Shown here piece by piece: positions 1-11,441 of a stretch of DNA of 64,000 bases. The stretch lies in assembly GCF_000344685.1 (NCBI RefSeq), contig NW_006920421.1, positions 1,428,272 through 1,492,271 on the forward strand, given 5' to 3'. Under the pieces are notes generated by a model, which was not told the DNA's origin, did no database searches, and saw nothing but the letters and a program-made list of their open reading frames with translations. The position numbers were made by a program, and so were the translations under genes. Position 1 is the first letter of the stretch. Every line of letters begins with the position of its first letter. The DNA comes from Gloeophyllum trabeum ATCC 11539 (taxonomy: Eukaryota > Basidiomycota > Agaricomycetes > Gloeophyllales > Gloeophyllaceae).

Positions 1-6
1 GCAGCG

Positions 7-481
7 GTTAATAACAAGCTGTAATTAACAGGTTAATTACTTGTCAATATCTCAGGGTCGGATTTCCCTTGGTTAATTACCCTGAACCGGGTATTCGGGA
101 CATGGTTGTCCAAGGAGACTCTGGGCAGTGTCGGGGTGTATCTGGTGTTTCGTGAGCGACTACAAGCCACTCTACGGAGGATGAGACAGTTATGCCACCT
201 GCTGTCCAGGCAATGAGGTTGTTTTCGTCGTGTGCCAAGCCTGGTCTCTCACGCTGCTCGATGACTTGTTCCTCACAGTACTGCTCCTACGAAGGCTTTC
301 AAGTGCTCCAAAGAGAAGGAGAACATGTCTCTACATTTATTGGGGCCTGAGGGACGTGTTTTACGAGCACCGACTCGAATGTACTGTCGAGGACACGGAA
401 TGTGGCCAAATGTGGCCTTTTGGTTATTGACAATGTTAATTACATGTTAATAACTACCATTTTTGTTAATAACGTTGATAA
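7..481. repeat. AT-rich region with clustered GTTAATWAC motifs
   Basis: The motif GTTAATTAC or GTTAATAAC, or its complement, occurs about eight times in two groups: near 7-83 and near 434-473. The first group at 7-30 and the second at 434-454 are imperfect inverted copies of each other (GTTAATAACA..TGTAATTAACA against GTTATTAACATGTAATTAACA). No coding region was recognised between them. The layout resembles subterminal repeats of a small transposon, but no target duplication could be read because the left group lies at the window edge. Confidence 0.4.
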
Positions 482-967
482 CGCTGTCGAGAACCCAGCG
501 GAGAGTAATTCACCGAGCTCTAACGCCGTCAGCCTCTAAGAATACGCACGAGTACTCGACGTTGTTCGACGCAACGCAGAGACATGTAGAGTGCAGGAGC
601 GCTCTAACCTTACCGCAAGGTTTCATGGCAAAGTGTGGCAACTGCTCTAGGGTTATGGCTGAGCGCTGATCCGTGTCCCTCGCGGCCCGCAGGTCCGGGC
701 CTATCTAGTGTCACCTGGGCCTGGGGGAAAGTTGCTGCAACCGCTAAGTACCCCGGATAAACAGCTCGCAGGTGACAAATTCTGCCAATCGCGTTCTATC
801 GCCATGTTTCCATTCGCGTGTGTACCTGTCCCGCATTGATGGGCTGGGTTGATCGATCATTTACCCGGGGTTTAAGAGGGGGCGCGGGGCGTGCCATGGG
901 GTTAACGACTTGCCCTGTCGTCCCGCTTTCCTTGTCGTCCTACGCCTGACGATACCTTCAAGATAAA
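482..967. other. Intergenic, nothing recognised
   Basis: This stretch leads up to the first sugar transporter. I see no convincing coding exon, RNA gene or repeat. The short open frames here have no recognisable protein pattern. It presumably holds the promoter of the transporter that starts at 968. Confidence 0.4.
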
Positions 968-3531
968 ATGGTCGGCGTCGCAACAGCAGGCGGCCTTAGT
1001 CAAGCAGCTCAGCTTCGAGCTGCGTACCAAGCCAAGTCGGGATGGGTGAGTAGTTCGCCTTCGACTCGCAGGAAAGCACTAATAGTCTCTTCTTCAGGCG
1101 GGCCTCGTACACAATCGCAAGGTATTCGCGATTGCGGTCTTTGCGTCGCTAGGCGGATTGTGAGTCGATACTCATCATCAACTTGACTCCATTACTAAAT
1201 CCCACGCAGGCTATATGGTCAGTGAAACTGTAACTTCTGCCCTGGAACCCTGTCTTATCTTTAATGCCCACAGGTTACAACCAAGGTGTATTCTCCGGTG
1301 TCCTAGAGTGAGCCACATAGGTATAGAGTTTATACTATCAGCGCTCACACGCGCCCTATCAGCATGTACACGTTCAAAGCCCGAATGGGAACTGCGGTCT
1401 CCGATCCTGACACTAAGGGATGGCTAGTATCAATCTTGGAATTGGGGGCCTGGTTCGGCACCCTCCTCACCGGTTATCTGGCGGATAAGCTCGGGCGAAA
1501 GCACACAATTCTTGCAGGTGCGTGCTTGATGTGCATCACGGGAGATCTGAACTCACCCCACCCGCTCGTACAACAGCTGTCTGTGTCTTCTGCATCGGTG
1601 TGGTTGTACAGACGGCAGCTTACAGGCCATCCTCAATTTACGCTGGACGATTTATCACCGGTTTGGGAGTCGGGTCGCTCAGTATGGCTGTTCCCCTCTA
1701 CAAGTATGTGAATTTCCTTTCATTCTTCTCCCGCACTAATATTTCTCAGCGCCGAGCTTGCTCCTCCGGAAGTACGAGGTAGCTTGGTCGCCTTACAACA
1801 GCTAGCCATTACGTTCGGTATAATGATTTCTTTCTGGATCGATTACGGAACGAACTATATTGGCGGAACAACGGCAGGGCAGAGTGAGGCTGCCTGGCGG
1901 ATCCCCCTGGCCCTCCAGCTCGTTCCAGCGCTTATCCTGGGTTGCGGTGTTATGTTCATGCCATTTTCGCCTAGGTGAAGCGACCTTCCAGCTACTACGA
2001 CCACTTGACCTCGACTGACATTATCCTCTCCTAGGTGGCTGGTTAATCAAGGACGTGATGAGGAGGCCCTCGTGGTTCTTAGCAACGCAAGATCTCTACC
2101 GATGGAACACGAGCTCATACAGATCGAATTCTTGTATGTATGCCGTGGTTGTACTCTGTAGTATCAATCCCTGACCTAGTGCAACCTCTAATAGGGAGAT
2201 CAAGGCTCAGTATCTGTTCGAGAAAGAGACATCAGAGATGAAGTACCCTCAATACCAGGACGGCTCCTTCAAGTCTGACTTCAAGCTCGGCCTCTTCGGG
2301 TACATGAGCTTGCTCGGTAACAGAGCCCTGCTTTACCGACTAGCGGTTGCAAGCCTGTCAGTCTATCCCCTAAACAACGCAGTGGATCATACTGACACGT
2401 TCTCTTCGCAGTACCATGTTCTTCCAGCAATGGACAGGTGTCAACGCCATCCTGTACTACGCTCCATCCATCTTCCAGGATCTTGGCTTGGGTGGTAACA
2501 CTATATCGTTGCTGGCCACTGGAGTTGTCGGCATAGTGTGAGTATACAGTCTGGCATACGCACGTAGACAACTCACTGAAGCCGCTTTCTACTGCCAGCA
2601 TGTTCCTGGCCACTATTCCGGCCGTCATATGGGTAGACAAGCTTGGGCGGAAACCGGTCTTGATTTCGGGCGCCATGATCATGGCCGCCTGCCATATCAT
2701 CATCGCCATCCTTGTCGGCTTATTCCACAATTCCTGGGAAACGTGAGTATTCGTCTACGCCACTTCTTCCGAGTGCTTAAAAGTCTCGTTTAGGCACCCT
2801 GGTAATCTTTCAACAGTGCTTCCAGCCATTAAATAGTACTGACGCTTGCATGAACCCAGCTGCTGCCTGGACAGCTTGTGTCTTTGTTTGGCTGTTCGCC
2901 ATTGGTATGTTGACCTCGCACTCGATCGCCTGCTAGGCTCATGGTGGTCAAATCTTAGGATTCGGTTACTCCTGGGGTCCATGCTCCTGGATTGTCGTGG
3001 CGGAAATCTGGCCTCTGAGTGTCCGTGGAAAGGGTATCTCAATCGGCGCGTCGTCTAACTGGGTGAGCATCTGTTGATTTCTGCGTTCATCCGGGGTTTA
3101 CTCACGCCTATTCTATGTTTCAGATGAACAACTTCATCGGTGAGTAGATATTGCGCTCGAGGCGGTAATATGCCTTCTGAATTGTATCCTAGTCGGCCAA
3201 GTAACCCCAACGATGCTCACTCACATCGGATTCGGGACTTTCGTGTTCTTTGGCGCATTCTCGTTTGTTGGAGGGTTGTTCATCCTCTTTTGCGTGAGTA
3301 CAATTCGTCGACCGCGTGTACACCCTCTAAGATTGCCCTCAGGTGCCCGAGACAAAGGGTCTGACCCTCGAAGAGATGGACGACGTCTTCGGGTCTGAAG
3401 GCCTCGCTGCTGCTGACCAGCAGCGCCACGATGCCATTGCCAGACGTATAGGCCTTGAAAGCTACATCACCGGCCATGCGCCGCACTCTGGCAGCCAGGA
3501 GAAGATGACCGTCGAGATGAAGGAGCCCTAA
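968..3531 (+). CDS. MFS sugar transporter (SP family)
   Basis: Predicted 12-helix sugar:proton symporter of the plasma membrane. The ATG at 968 begins [10 protein letters not shown]. Conceptual splicing gives the family landmarks in order: [16 protein letters not shown] in helix 1, the helix 2-3 loop LADKLGRK, the PESPRW-type site in the variant form PFSPRW near 1970-2040, [16 protein letters not shown] in helix 7, the loop [24 protein letters not shown] in helix 10, and [12 protein letters not shown] close to the C-terminus. The CDS has about a dozen short introns. One exon, at 1210-1217, is only 8 nt, but the frame demands it (GGL-LYG-YNQG). The stop is at 3529-3531, after MKEP. The substrate cannot be read from sequence; hexose and quinate carriers share this pattern. 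It is followed 312 bp later by the helicase gene on the same strand. No frame break was seen. Confidence 0.9.
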
Positions 3532-3729
3532 ACGAATATAATGATCTGACTCCCGCCCTAATGACTATTATATCCCTTTCTCTGTCCTGAGTACTGTACT
3601 TTATGATTGTCCGCTGAAACGATGTATGCATGTGTAATTCTAATCGCATCGAAGGCCCGAGTGCGATCCCGCCGACTCCGCCGGACCGAACCGTGTGAAT
3701 CTTCACGATCCCGTGACATTTACTGCGCG

Positions 3730-3767
3730 ACGCGTCCCCGGTCGCGTCCTGCACTCATGCGACGCGT
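3730..3767. promoter_or_regulatory. Two ACGCGT (MCB-like) boxes upstream of helicase
   Basis: The hexamer ACGCGT occurs at 3730-3735 and again at 3762-3767, with a related TCGCGTC between them. They lie about 115 and 80 bp upstream of the helicase ATG at 3844. In yeasts ACGCGT is the Mlu I cell-cycle box bound by MBF at G1/S on DNA replication and repair genes. That it acts the same way here is inference from motif and position. Confidence 0.4.
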
Positions 3768-3843
3768 CCCTGCCACTCCCGCTGAACACTGACCGTTCAG
3801 CGGCTTATTCTCCTTGTTCTCCTCCCACCGTGCAGCGCGAAAC

Positions 3844-6800
3844 ATGGCGGATGAGACTTATCTACAGTGTCTGAATCCAGCGCAAGTCAGAGGTGTGTCA
3901 GCATGCCTATTGCAGCCTAAACATCGATTCGATCTGGAGTAGCGGTGCGACACCCACATGATATTCCACTGCAGATACTCGCTGGGCCTGGAAGTGGAAA
4001 GACGAAGGTGATGACTTCAGTCTTCAATTGGATTCCTCTCCTGATGGGCTAGAGAAGGTTCTCACCTCTAGGATTGCATACCTGATCCTTCACGAGCATG
4101 TCCAGCCATCATCCATATGCGCCGTCACGTTCACAAACAAGGCAGCTCGCGAGATGAAAGAACGACTCACCAAAGTGATCGGAAAAGCGAAGGTCGACGA
4201 GGTCAAGATGGGGACGTTTCATGCTCTCTGCGCTTTGTTTCTCAGGCGTTATCCAACACGCGTGGGCATCAAAAGTAACTTTACCGTGTGTGACGCGGAC
4301 GAAAGGTGAGCTAAAGCTCGCTGTATGCGCATATATGAGTAATATGTCCTTACCCTGTCCGCTCGTATCATGAAGTAAGAAGATCCTGAAGAAATTGCTG
4401 GGCTCATACAAGGATTACCTAGAAGAAAGGAACATCACTCTAGATGTGCGCAGTGTCACTTCTATAATATCTAAGGCGAAATCTCGAGGCGAGAGCTGGC
4501 GAGCCCTTGCTGTCCGATCGACCTCCACTATCGAATTAGCGAGTCAGACCGGCCACGATCTCAACCGAATTATTGCAGAACTATATGAAGCCTACGAGAA
4601 GTATCTCAGAGAGAATAACAGCTTGGACTTCGATGACCTTCTGGTTTATGGCGTCGAGCTCTTCTCTCGGAATAAAGAAGTAATTGCCTGGTGTACCCAT
4701 GTACTCGTGGACGAGTTGTATGTCACTTTCTTTCATCGTATGTTTGCCCCATTGAGCCTTTCGCTACTTCAGCCAAGACACAAACACGCTGCAATACGAG
4801 CTTATGCGGCATATCGCGTCCGTCTCTAGATGTGTCACCATCGTTGGGGACCCGGATCAATCTAGTAAGGACGCCGTCTCCAGCTATGAATCCTTGCATG
4901 TACTGACTCACGCTAGTCTATGGCTGGCGCTCGGCGGAAGTTGCCAATCTTGCGAAGATGAGAATAGGTAATCGCCTGCCCAGGAATGAGAAGACCGTAA
5001 CTGATCGTAAACGCAGATTTCCCTTCTACAGTGCAAATACTTCTAGAAGAGAACTATCGTTCAACGGCGTCAATCCTACGAGCATGTATGTCTATCGTTG
5101 CTCAAGGTATGAGTCCAACTGCATTCTTGATCTATGCTTGCATTCTGACTTAGATCCATAGACCATTCACGAATACAGAAGACGCTCCATACGTCACATC
5201 CCGATGGCTGTTGCCCTGTCTTGCAATGCTTCCCTTCGGAGCAGGACGAGGCTGCATGCATAGCCCGAGAAATCAAGCGATTATCCGCCTCCTCCGGAGG
5301 GATGCTCGGCTGGGAAGATTTCGTTATCTTGCGTGCGAGAGTCCGCCTTATGCCTGATATCTAGTGGTGTGGCTGACGAGAGTTTGCAGTACGCATGAAT
5401 TCACTGTCCCGGAGTCTTGAGAGTGCCCTCAGAAAAGAGGGGATACCTTGTAGGGTCCTGAAGGGTCAGAAGTTCTTCGAGCGCCTGGAGGTGACGGACC
5501 CGCAGTTCTGTATTACATCCACGTTGACGATCATTTCTTTTTCTAAAGATCAAAGACTTGCTGGCGTACCTGCAGGTCGTCGATAATCCCGATTTTGTCC
5601 CGGCATTCGAGAGAGTCATTAATGTACCGCCGAGGGGAATCGGCGATAAGGTGAGCAGGGTGGGTTTGATTCACTTATTTCTGAATATGACTCTGTGAAA
5701 GACACTCGGAGAAATACTACGAACCGCTCAGGGTCGTCGCCTATCGCCTGTAGCTCTTGTTGAGCATATCTACGATTCTAAAATACCGGACATCAAGCCA
5801 TCCATCAAACGCAAGGTTGGTTCCTTTGTACGCACGGTTCGTGAATTACGTCTGGCAGCCCAAAGGTAGGGTTTTTCGCTACTTCTGCGCTTCCTTTCGC
5901 TCACTGCGCGTGCATTACCTTATCCCCAGGGAAGGATGCCCGCCGATATAATCCGAAAGTTGATATCTCTCACTGAGTACGAAGACCATTTGAAGAAAAC
6001 GCAGCCGGATTCCGACGCCCGATGGGAGAACGTGATGGAACTAATGAGTTTCGCCAGCGAAGTTCAAACTGACCTCGTTCCCTACGCCCTTGAGGATCTC
6101 TCAAGTGGGAGCGGACCGGAGACAGATAAAGATTGGGATGATATGCCAAACGAAACGGAGGCCGCTCAATTCGACGCGGACGGGTTAATAGAGCTGAAGC
6201 ACTCCGCGGCTGAAGGCCCTGGCAATCGAGAGGCCCTATCCGAGAGGTTGGTGGATCAGGAGGCCGTAGATGACAATGCTCACCCAATCTCATCTTAGTA
6301 ACCCTCTCCGGCTCTTCCTCCAAGCTTCGCAGCTCTCTGGTGACTCTGGTGACGGAGGAGAAGGGGGCGAGAAGGAGGTGAGTAATGCTCACCCGAGGCG
6401 GAGCCGTAATACATTTGTTTGCTGCAGAAAGTCACAATTTCGACGTGCCACTCTGCGAAAGGGTTGGAGTGGCCAGTCGTATTCATCCCAGCCGGTGCGT
6501 GTTGTGGCATCAACGAAGCCAACTCCTAATCGTTCTTTTAGTTGAGGAAGGGACGTTCCCCTTCGCTCTATCAGAGGATCTGAACGAAGAACGGTACATC
6601 TCATCGGCGATGGATTTATACATTGGCTTACGACAACCGTAGACGTCTGCTTTACGTGGCGTGTACCCGCGCGCAAAACTTGCTATACCTTTCACATTGC
6701 AACAAGCGTCTGGTAGCCGGCAGACAAATAGACAGGAAGCTATCGGCCTTTGTGGCATCGGTAATCGAAGAAGCCCCCGTACGTCTTCCCGGCACTTGAT

Positions 6801-7627
6801 GTTGCATTTACCGTCCTCATAGACGACTAGGATACATTCACCGACGAACCACCTGAACTGAGCTATCCGGATTTGGCGCAGATGGCCGCCGTTCTGGGTC
6901 GAGAAGCACCGAACAAAGCAGCTGTGAGAGAAAAGTTGGCCGCCTTGTAGGTGGTCAAGATGCATCTTCCGATTTTGAGCACTGACTACTGGCCTCGTCC
7001 AGCTATAAGACGGATCGGTATCATCAGTATATGCGCACGTCTGAGAAAGCTTTACCCACTAACTTCGCCCCAGCTGGAGCTTTTAACCCGACTGGAGGAT
7101 TTAAGTCAACGACGCCGGGCACTTCCACTTCTACTGGCCCTCGACTAGCCAGTCATTCTACCTCAGCTCAGCCACGTCCTCGCCAGGTCTCCTCCAGCAC
7201 TGCTTCTGGATGGCGACGCACACCAGCACACAATCTACCGATACAGGCCCCCACCTCGAGGCTTTTGGCCACGGAAAAGCCTAAGTCATCGTTCACTGCC
7301 CCGGATGTCTCCCAAAGATCTGTTACCGGCAGTTCGCTGTCCACGGCAACGGTTCCTCGTGCGAGACCTGCCTCGTCGCAAAAAGAAATCAAGAAACCTA
7401 TGGGGCAGCAGTCCTCTTTCCCAGCTGTGGTGCTCAGTGACCGGACGAATCCAGCTACTCTTAGTGGCAAGCATTCCGAACCACCCGCTCAGCATGCCAA
7501 ACCTGCAGGGCAGGATATGCCTCCTACGACGGACCCTGCACCTGAACGGCCAGTGAAACGACGTTTGGGCATGGGTCGCATCGGGAGTGGTTATACGAAC
7601 AAGAAGTTCAAGCTTCCTCAGACCTGA
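3844..7627 (+). CDS. SRS2: UvrD/Srs2-family ATP-dependent 3'-5' DNA helicase
   Basis: Superfamily 1A helicase, expected in the nucleus to unwind DNA and dismantle Rad51 filaments during recombination control. The start is ATG 3844 (MADETYLQCLNPAQ), which places the Q motif (LNPAQ) at the N-terminus. Helicase motifs follow in order: Walker A AGPGSGKT (about 3980), motif Ia TFTNKAAREMKER, the MGTFHA motif, DFDDLL, motif II (DE within VLVDE) followed by QDTNTLQYEL, motif III GDPDQSIYGWR, EENYRS, motif V CHSAKGLEWPVV (about 6430-6480), and motif VI RRLLYVACTRAQ (about 6590-6680). The C-terminal exon (about 7010-7627) is Ser/Thr/Pro-rich and basic, ending GRIGSGYTNKKFKLPQT, and could carry partner-binding sites. 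About a dozen short introns. The frame is intact after splicing. A UvrD-like paralog other than Srs2 is possible, but length and C-terminal tail favour Srs2. Confidence 0.88.
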
Positions 7628-9439
7628 TGTCGATGGGCGTCCCTTCCCCGAGCACCACCCTCTCGACTGCTCAATTGCTTCAGCTCATTTTCCCGCTAGC
7701 CTGGGCTATTTGTATTTCATGTAATTCTCCGTGCCAATGTAAGTACAATGCACTCTCTAGGTAGAGTCGACTTCATCCAGAACAGCTAGGCGTCACACGA
7801 AGCAGTCAAGAGTGCCCGAGTTATGAGGGTACGTATCAGCATCGCAAGGGCATGTGTTTCTGTGGAAGACAGTTAGCTCCGAGAATGACGGGAATAGAGA
7901 GTATCAGCGTCGAAAGGATGTCCTCAACCTCAAGGGCGTCGGAAGTCTAACATGCTATTGTGACGAAGTGGCAAAAATGCCCATCATTAGGCCCGTAGAG
8001 GATATGCACTCACAGTATCAGAACACCTGATGTCAAAGCGAGAAAAGCGAAGAGATAGCGGTGGGCGGTGCAGAGCGAAGTTTTATTCGGGACATGCTGT
8101 TATTTGGTCGTGTTTGGGCACTTGAGGGGTGGCTGAACCATGGCGTGGCTTCAGTACACTTGAGTACTCGAAGTACATGGCCATTTGAAGTGAACCCATC
8201 CGTGATCAGGATAATGCACAAGCAGGAAGTCGACACCTGCCTGCCGTTCTCTACTGCCCGCGAACCGATATTTCTCTTGATAAGAGCGTCCCGAAGACGC
8301 TAATAATACACGCCACGAAGATCCTGGCCAGTATGGACGCCTCGTCAACTATAACATTTCCCTAACCGAGCATGTCACTCGATATGACTGGAACCGACCA
8401 CCGTCGGACATGGAAAGCCATACCATACAGTGTATGTCACTAAGAGTCGGCACCTCTGTGGCACCTTAATTATGCCGCCGTAGGCGGCGAGAAAAAAATT
8501 TGAAACATAAACCTGGCCAAAAGATGCGTAATCCTGCATTTTCATTTTTTTGGGCGCTTACGTAAGCGTTCAAATATGGGGTCACCGAGCGTAACCTCAT
8601 TTATTTGGGAGCCAGCTGCGTCCTGATCACTCAATATGGTTGTATAATACGCAAATGGGGGTCTCCGATGGAATTCCTGCGATAGGGAGTGTCCCACACG
8701 TCCAAAGCAAGTAGTGCCTTCACCCTAACCCTAGCCAGGCACGTGGCTCGGCTACCCTGGCCGTGATTACAAAACTTCCCTTTATGGTAACTCCGCTACA
8801 TCTCCGACCCAAATTCAAATACGTGAAGGATTAAATTCTCAAAAGTCGGAATTTCGAGAAAATAATCAGATGGCTCGAAAGCTCTCGTCAAAAGGAATCG
8901 ATTGGTCTGGTTTTCGGGACCTAAAAGTTTTTTCTCACGATCGTGATAGGATCCGCGGCTCGCCTATTGCCGAGTGGTCGGTTTTGAGCGCCTCACACTG
9001 TACGCATGATGGAGCGGAACCGGCCGCGTCGATATCCAATCCACCTGCGGCAAATACTAAATCCTATAGTTGAGATCATACTTTTCAACCGCTGATGTAT
9101 TCGTCTCGCCTAAGTGTTTTGAGCCCTGTCAATGAACAGGTCGCAGTCGCTTTGGAACGACGCGCCTGACACTGTGAGCAGCCATGGAATAAGGACGAAC
9201 CTTCCGGCGCCGACGCACATTGCATAGACGGCGTACTCGTCGCGTTTGACGCTAACCAGGTTTGGTCGGTCAGTTGTCCGAAGCTCCTGTATTAACTCCG
9301 ATCATAAGCCGACGCCACACCTTACCGAGTCAGTCAGTGCCTGAGGGATGATCACCCCCCACAGCGAATTTAAGCGTCAAATGACCGCCCCTCTCTCGCC
9401 CGCTCCCTGCTCGGTCGACCCGTCCCCGGCGCCCTCCCA
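7628..9439. other. Long intergenic region, no gene recognised
   Basis: About 1.8 kb between the helicase and the Dal5-like transporter. It contains a 14-bp perfect palindrome CGCTTACGTAAGCG at 8555-8568 and a short hairpin GCCGCC-GTA-GGCGGC near 8474-8488. It also has AT-rich tracts at 8490-8560 and 8810-8880. The open frames at 8033-8348 and 8870-9073 show no family signature and no consistent splice pattern. The last few hundred bases should hold the promoter of the gene starting at 9440. Confidence 0.4.
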
Positions 9440-11062
9440 ATGTCGCCCAAGACGATGACAACGACCCCTGCGCCGACGCCCGTGGACACCCGCGCGCTGG
9501 TCTGGAAGATCGATGTCCACCTCGTCCCGGTGCTCTGTGTCCTATACTTAATGGCCTTCCTCGACCGCGTCAACATTTCCAATGCCGCCCTCTACGGGCT
9601 GCAAACCGACCTGCATATGTCGTCGACCCAGTACAGTACCGCGCTCGTCATCTTCTTCGTGCCCTACATCCTCTTCGAGATCCCATCTAACATTCTCCTC
9701 AAGAAGCTCTCGCCGAACGTCTGGCTTTCGCTCTGTATGGGCATGTTCGGCATCACCACCATGTGCCAGGGGCTCGTTAGCAGCTACGGGGGCCTCCTCA
9801 CGACGCGCTTTTTCTTGGGGCTCTTCGAAGCGGGGATGTTCCCCGGGTGTTTTTACCTGCTTGCGATGTGGTACAGGCGGGAGGAGAGCATGAAGCGGTA
9901 CACGTTCTTCTTCTGCTCGACCACGCTCGCAGGCGCATTCGGCGGGCTGCTCGCCTCGGCAATAGGCCAGATGGACGGGGCGCGCGGGTGGAGAGGATGG
10001 CGGTGGGTGTTCATCATTGAGGGAGTTGCGACAGTCGTCATTGCGGGATTCCTATTCTTCTTGATCCCGAGTTTCCCGGAGGCGGCGCGGTTTTTGACCG
10101 AGGCGGAGAGGGAGGTGGTAAAGGCGCGCCTGGCAGATGATGTAGGCGAGAGTCACTATGAGGAGGATGGCCAGGACCTTAACAAGGGCGTCAGAAGGAG
10201 AAAGGTGCAGGATGTCCTAGCGGTTTTCAAGGACTGTGAGTGGGATGCTGGACTTATTCATCTAGTTCTACCTTTTTTTGACATGGATACAGACAAGATA
10301 TTCCTCGGGGGACTCATGTACTTTGGTCTCATTGTCCCCGCTTACGGGTACGCCTACTTCGCCCCAACGATCATCAAAGGTCTGGGCTACACCTGTAAGT
10401 TCCTTCCCATCCTCCGTCCCACTTCCCATTAACCTCATCCCTGCCCAAAAGCTATCCAAGCCCAGCTGCACTCCGTCCCGCCCTGGGCATGCGCCTTCTT
10501 CTTCGCCATGATCACCGCGACGCTCTCCGACCACCTGCGGCACCGCTACCTCTTCAGCGTCTTCACCGGCGCGCTCGCCGCGGTCGGCTTCATCATGCTG
10601 CTCACGATCCACACGAACCTGCACGCGATGTACGCCGCGCTCTTCCTCGTCACGTGCGGCGCGTACACGTCCATGCCGATCCTCGTCTGCTGGTTCAACA
10701 CGAACCTCGCCGGGCACACGCGGCGCAGCGTCGGCAGCGCGTGGCAGGTCGGCTTCGGGAACGTTGGGGGCATCATTGCGAGCTACAGTTTCCCGAGCGA
10801 GGACGCGCCGAGGTATACGCGGGGGTATGCGCTCGCGTTGGCGTTTGTGTGCTTGTCGATTGTGGCAAGCACGGCGTACTGTGTGGGGATCACGCTGGAG
10901 AACAAGAGGAGAGACAAGCTGCAGGGAGTGACCGGGATTGACACGGAGAGGGTCAGTATAGGGAGCGAGAAGGCCAGCGAGAAACTTGAGGAGGAGAAGG
11001 AGAGGGAGAGGGAAAGAGGCCGGATGGGAGATTTGGATGTGTCCTACCGTTACCTGCGGTAA
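9440..11062 (+). CDS. MFS transporter, Dal5-like (anion:cation symporter)
   Basis: Plasma-membrane carrier of the allantoate/tartrate/vitamin permease group, with 12 predicted helices. ATG 9440 (MSPKTMTTTPAPTPVD). The family hallmark runs through the first exon: LCVLYLMAFLDRVNISNAA in helix 1, ALVIFFVPYILFEIPSNI in helix 2, TRFFLGLFEAGMFPGCFYL in helix 4, and GWRGWRWVFIIEG before helix 6. Two introns are clear: 10236-10292, which restores the usual KDYKIFLGGLMYFG, and 10395-10451. The C-terminal half shows WFNTNLAGHTRR and GNVGGIIASY. The tail is highly charged (Glu/Arg repeats near 10980-11030) and ends SYRYLR at 11062. Codon use is strongly GC-rich at third positions, which produces long antisense open frames. 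The substrate is unknown; an organic acid, nicotinate or pantothenate are typical for the family. Confidence 0.9.
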
Positions 11063-11441
11063 CTTGAGGGTGACCACTCGGTATGGTCGGCTTGACGAGA
11101 AGACGAAAGGAGAGATGATGTGCGAGTATTGGTTGAAGATACGCTTTCACTGTCTTGGATCCTCAGTCGCTCAGGGATGAATTGGGCGCAGATGGGATGC
11201 TTTTATTTCAAGGAAAAGTAACCACTACCTGTATATTCTGTATAACTAGGCTATTGACCTCTGTATCTCATATCACAGTCACCCCGAATCAGGATACTTC
11301 ATGTGTACAAGTCATATCTTTGATGTCGTGCTGTTTTACATTGCTTGTACACGCCTGCGCCGTGATTGCGAAGAGTCACAACTATGCCCAGCGAATGCGA
11401 ACTACCCCTCACATGGCCCCAAACACCATTATACTAGCATA
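11063..11441. other. Convergent intergenic spacer
   Basis: Short spacer between the 3' ends of the Dal5-like gene (+) and the TKL kinase gene (-). I see no gene in it; it should contain both transcription terminators. Confidence 0.45.

Noticed and set aside
8718..8735. Telomere-like CCCTAACCCTA
   Set aside because: Fewer than two full repeats in the middle of a scaffold; chance occurrence is likely.
10268..11077. 269-codon minus-strand open frame
   Set aside because: It is antisense to the GC-rich exons of the Dal5-like transporter, and its Arg/Glu-rich composition is a by-product of codon bias.
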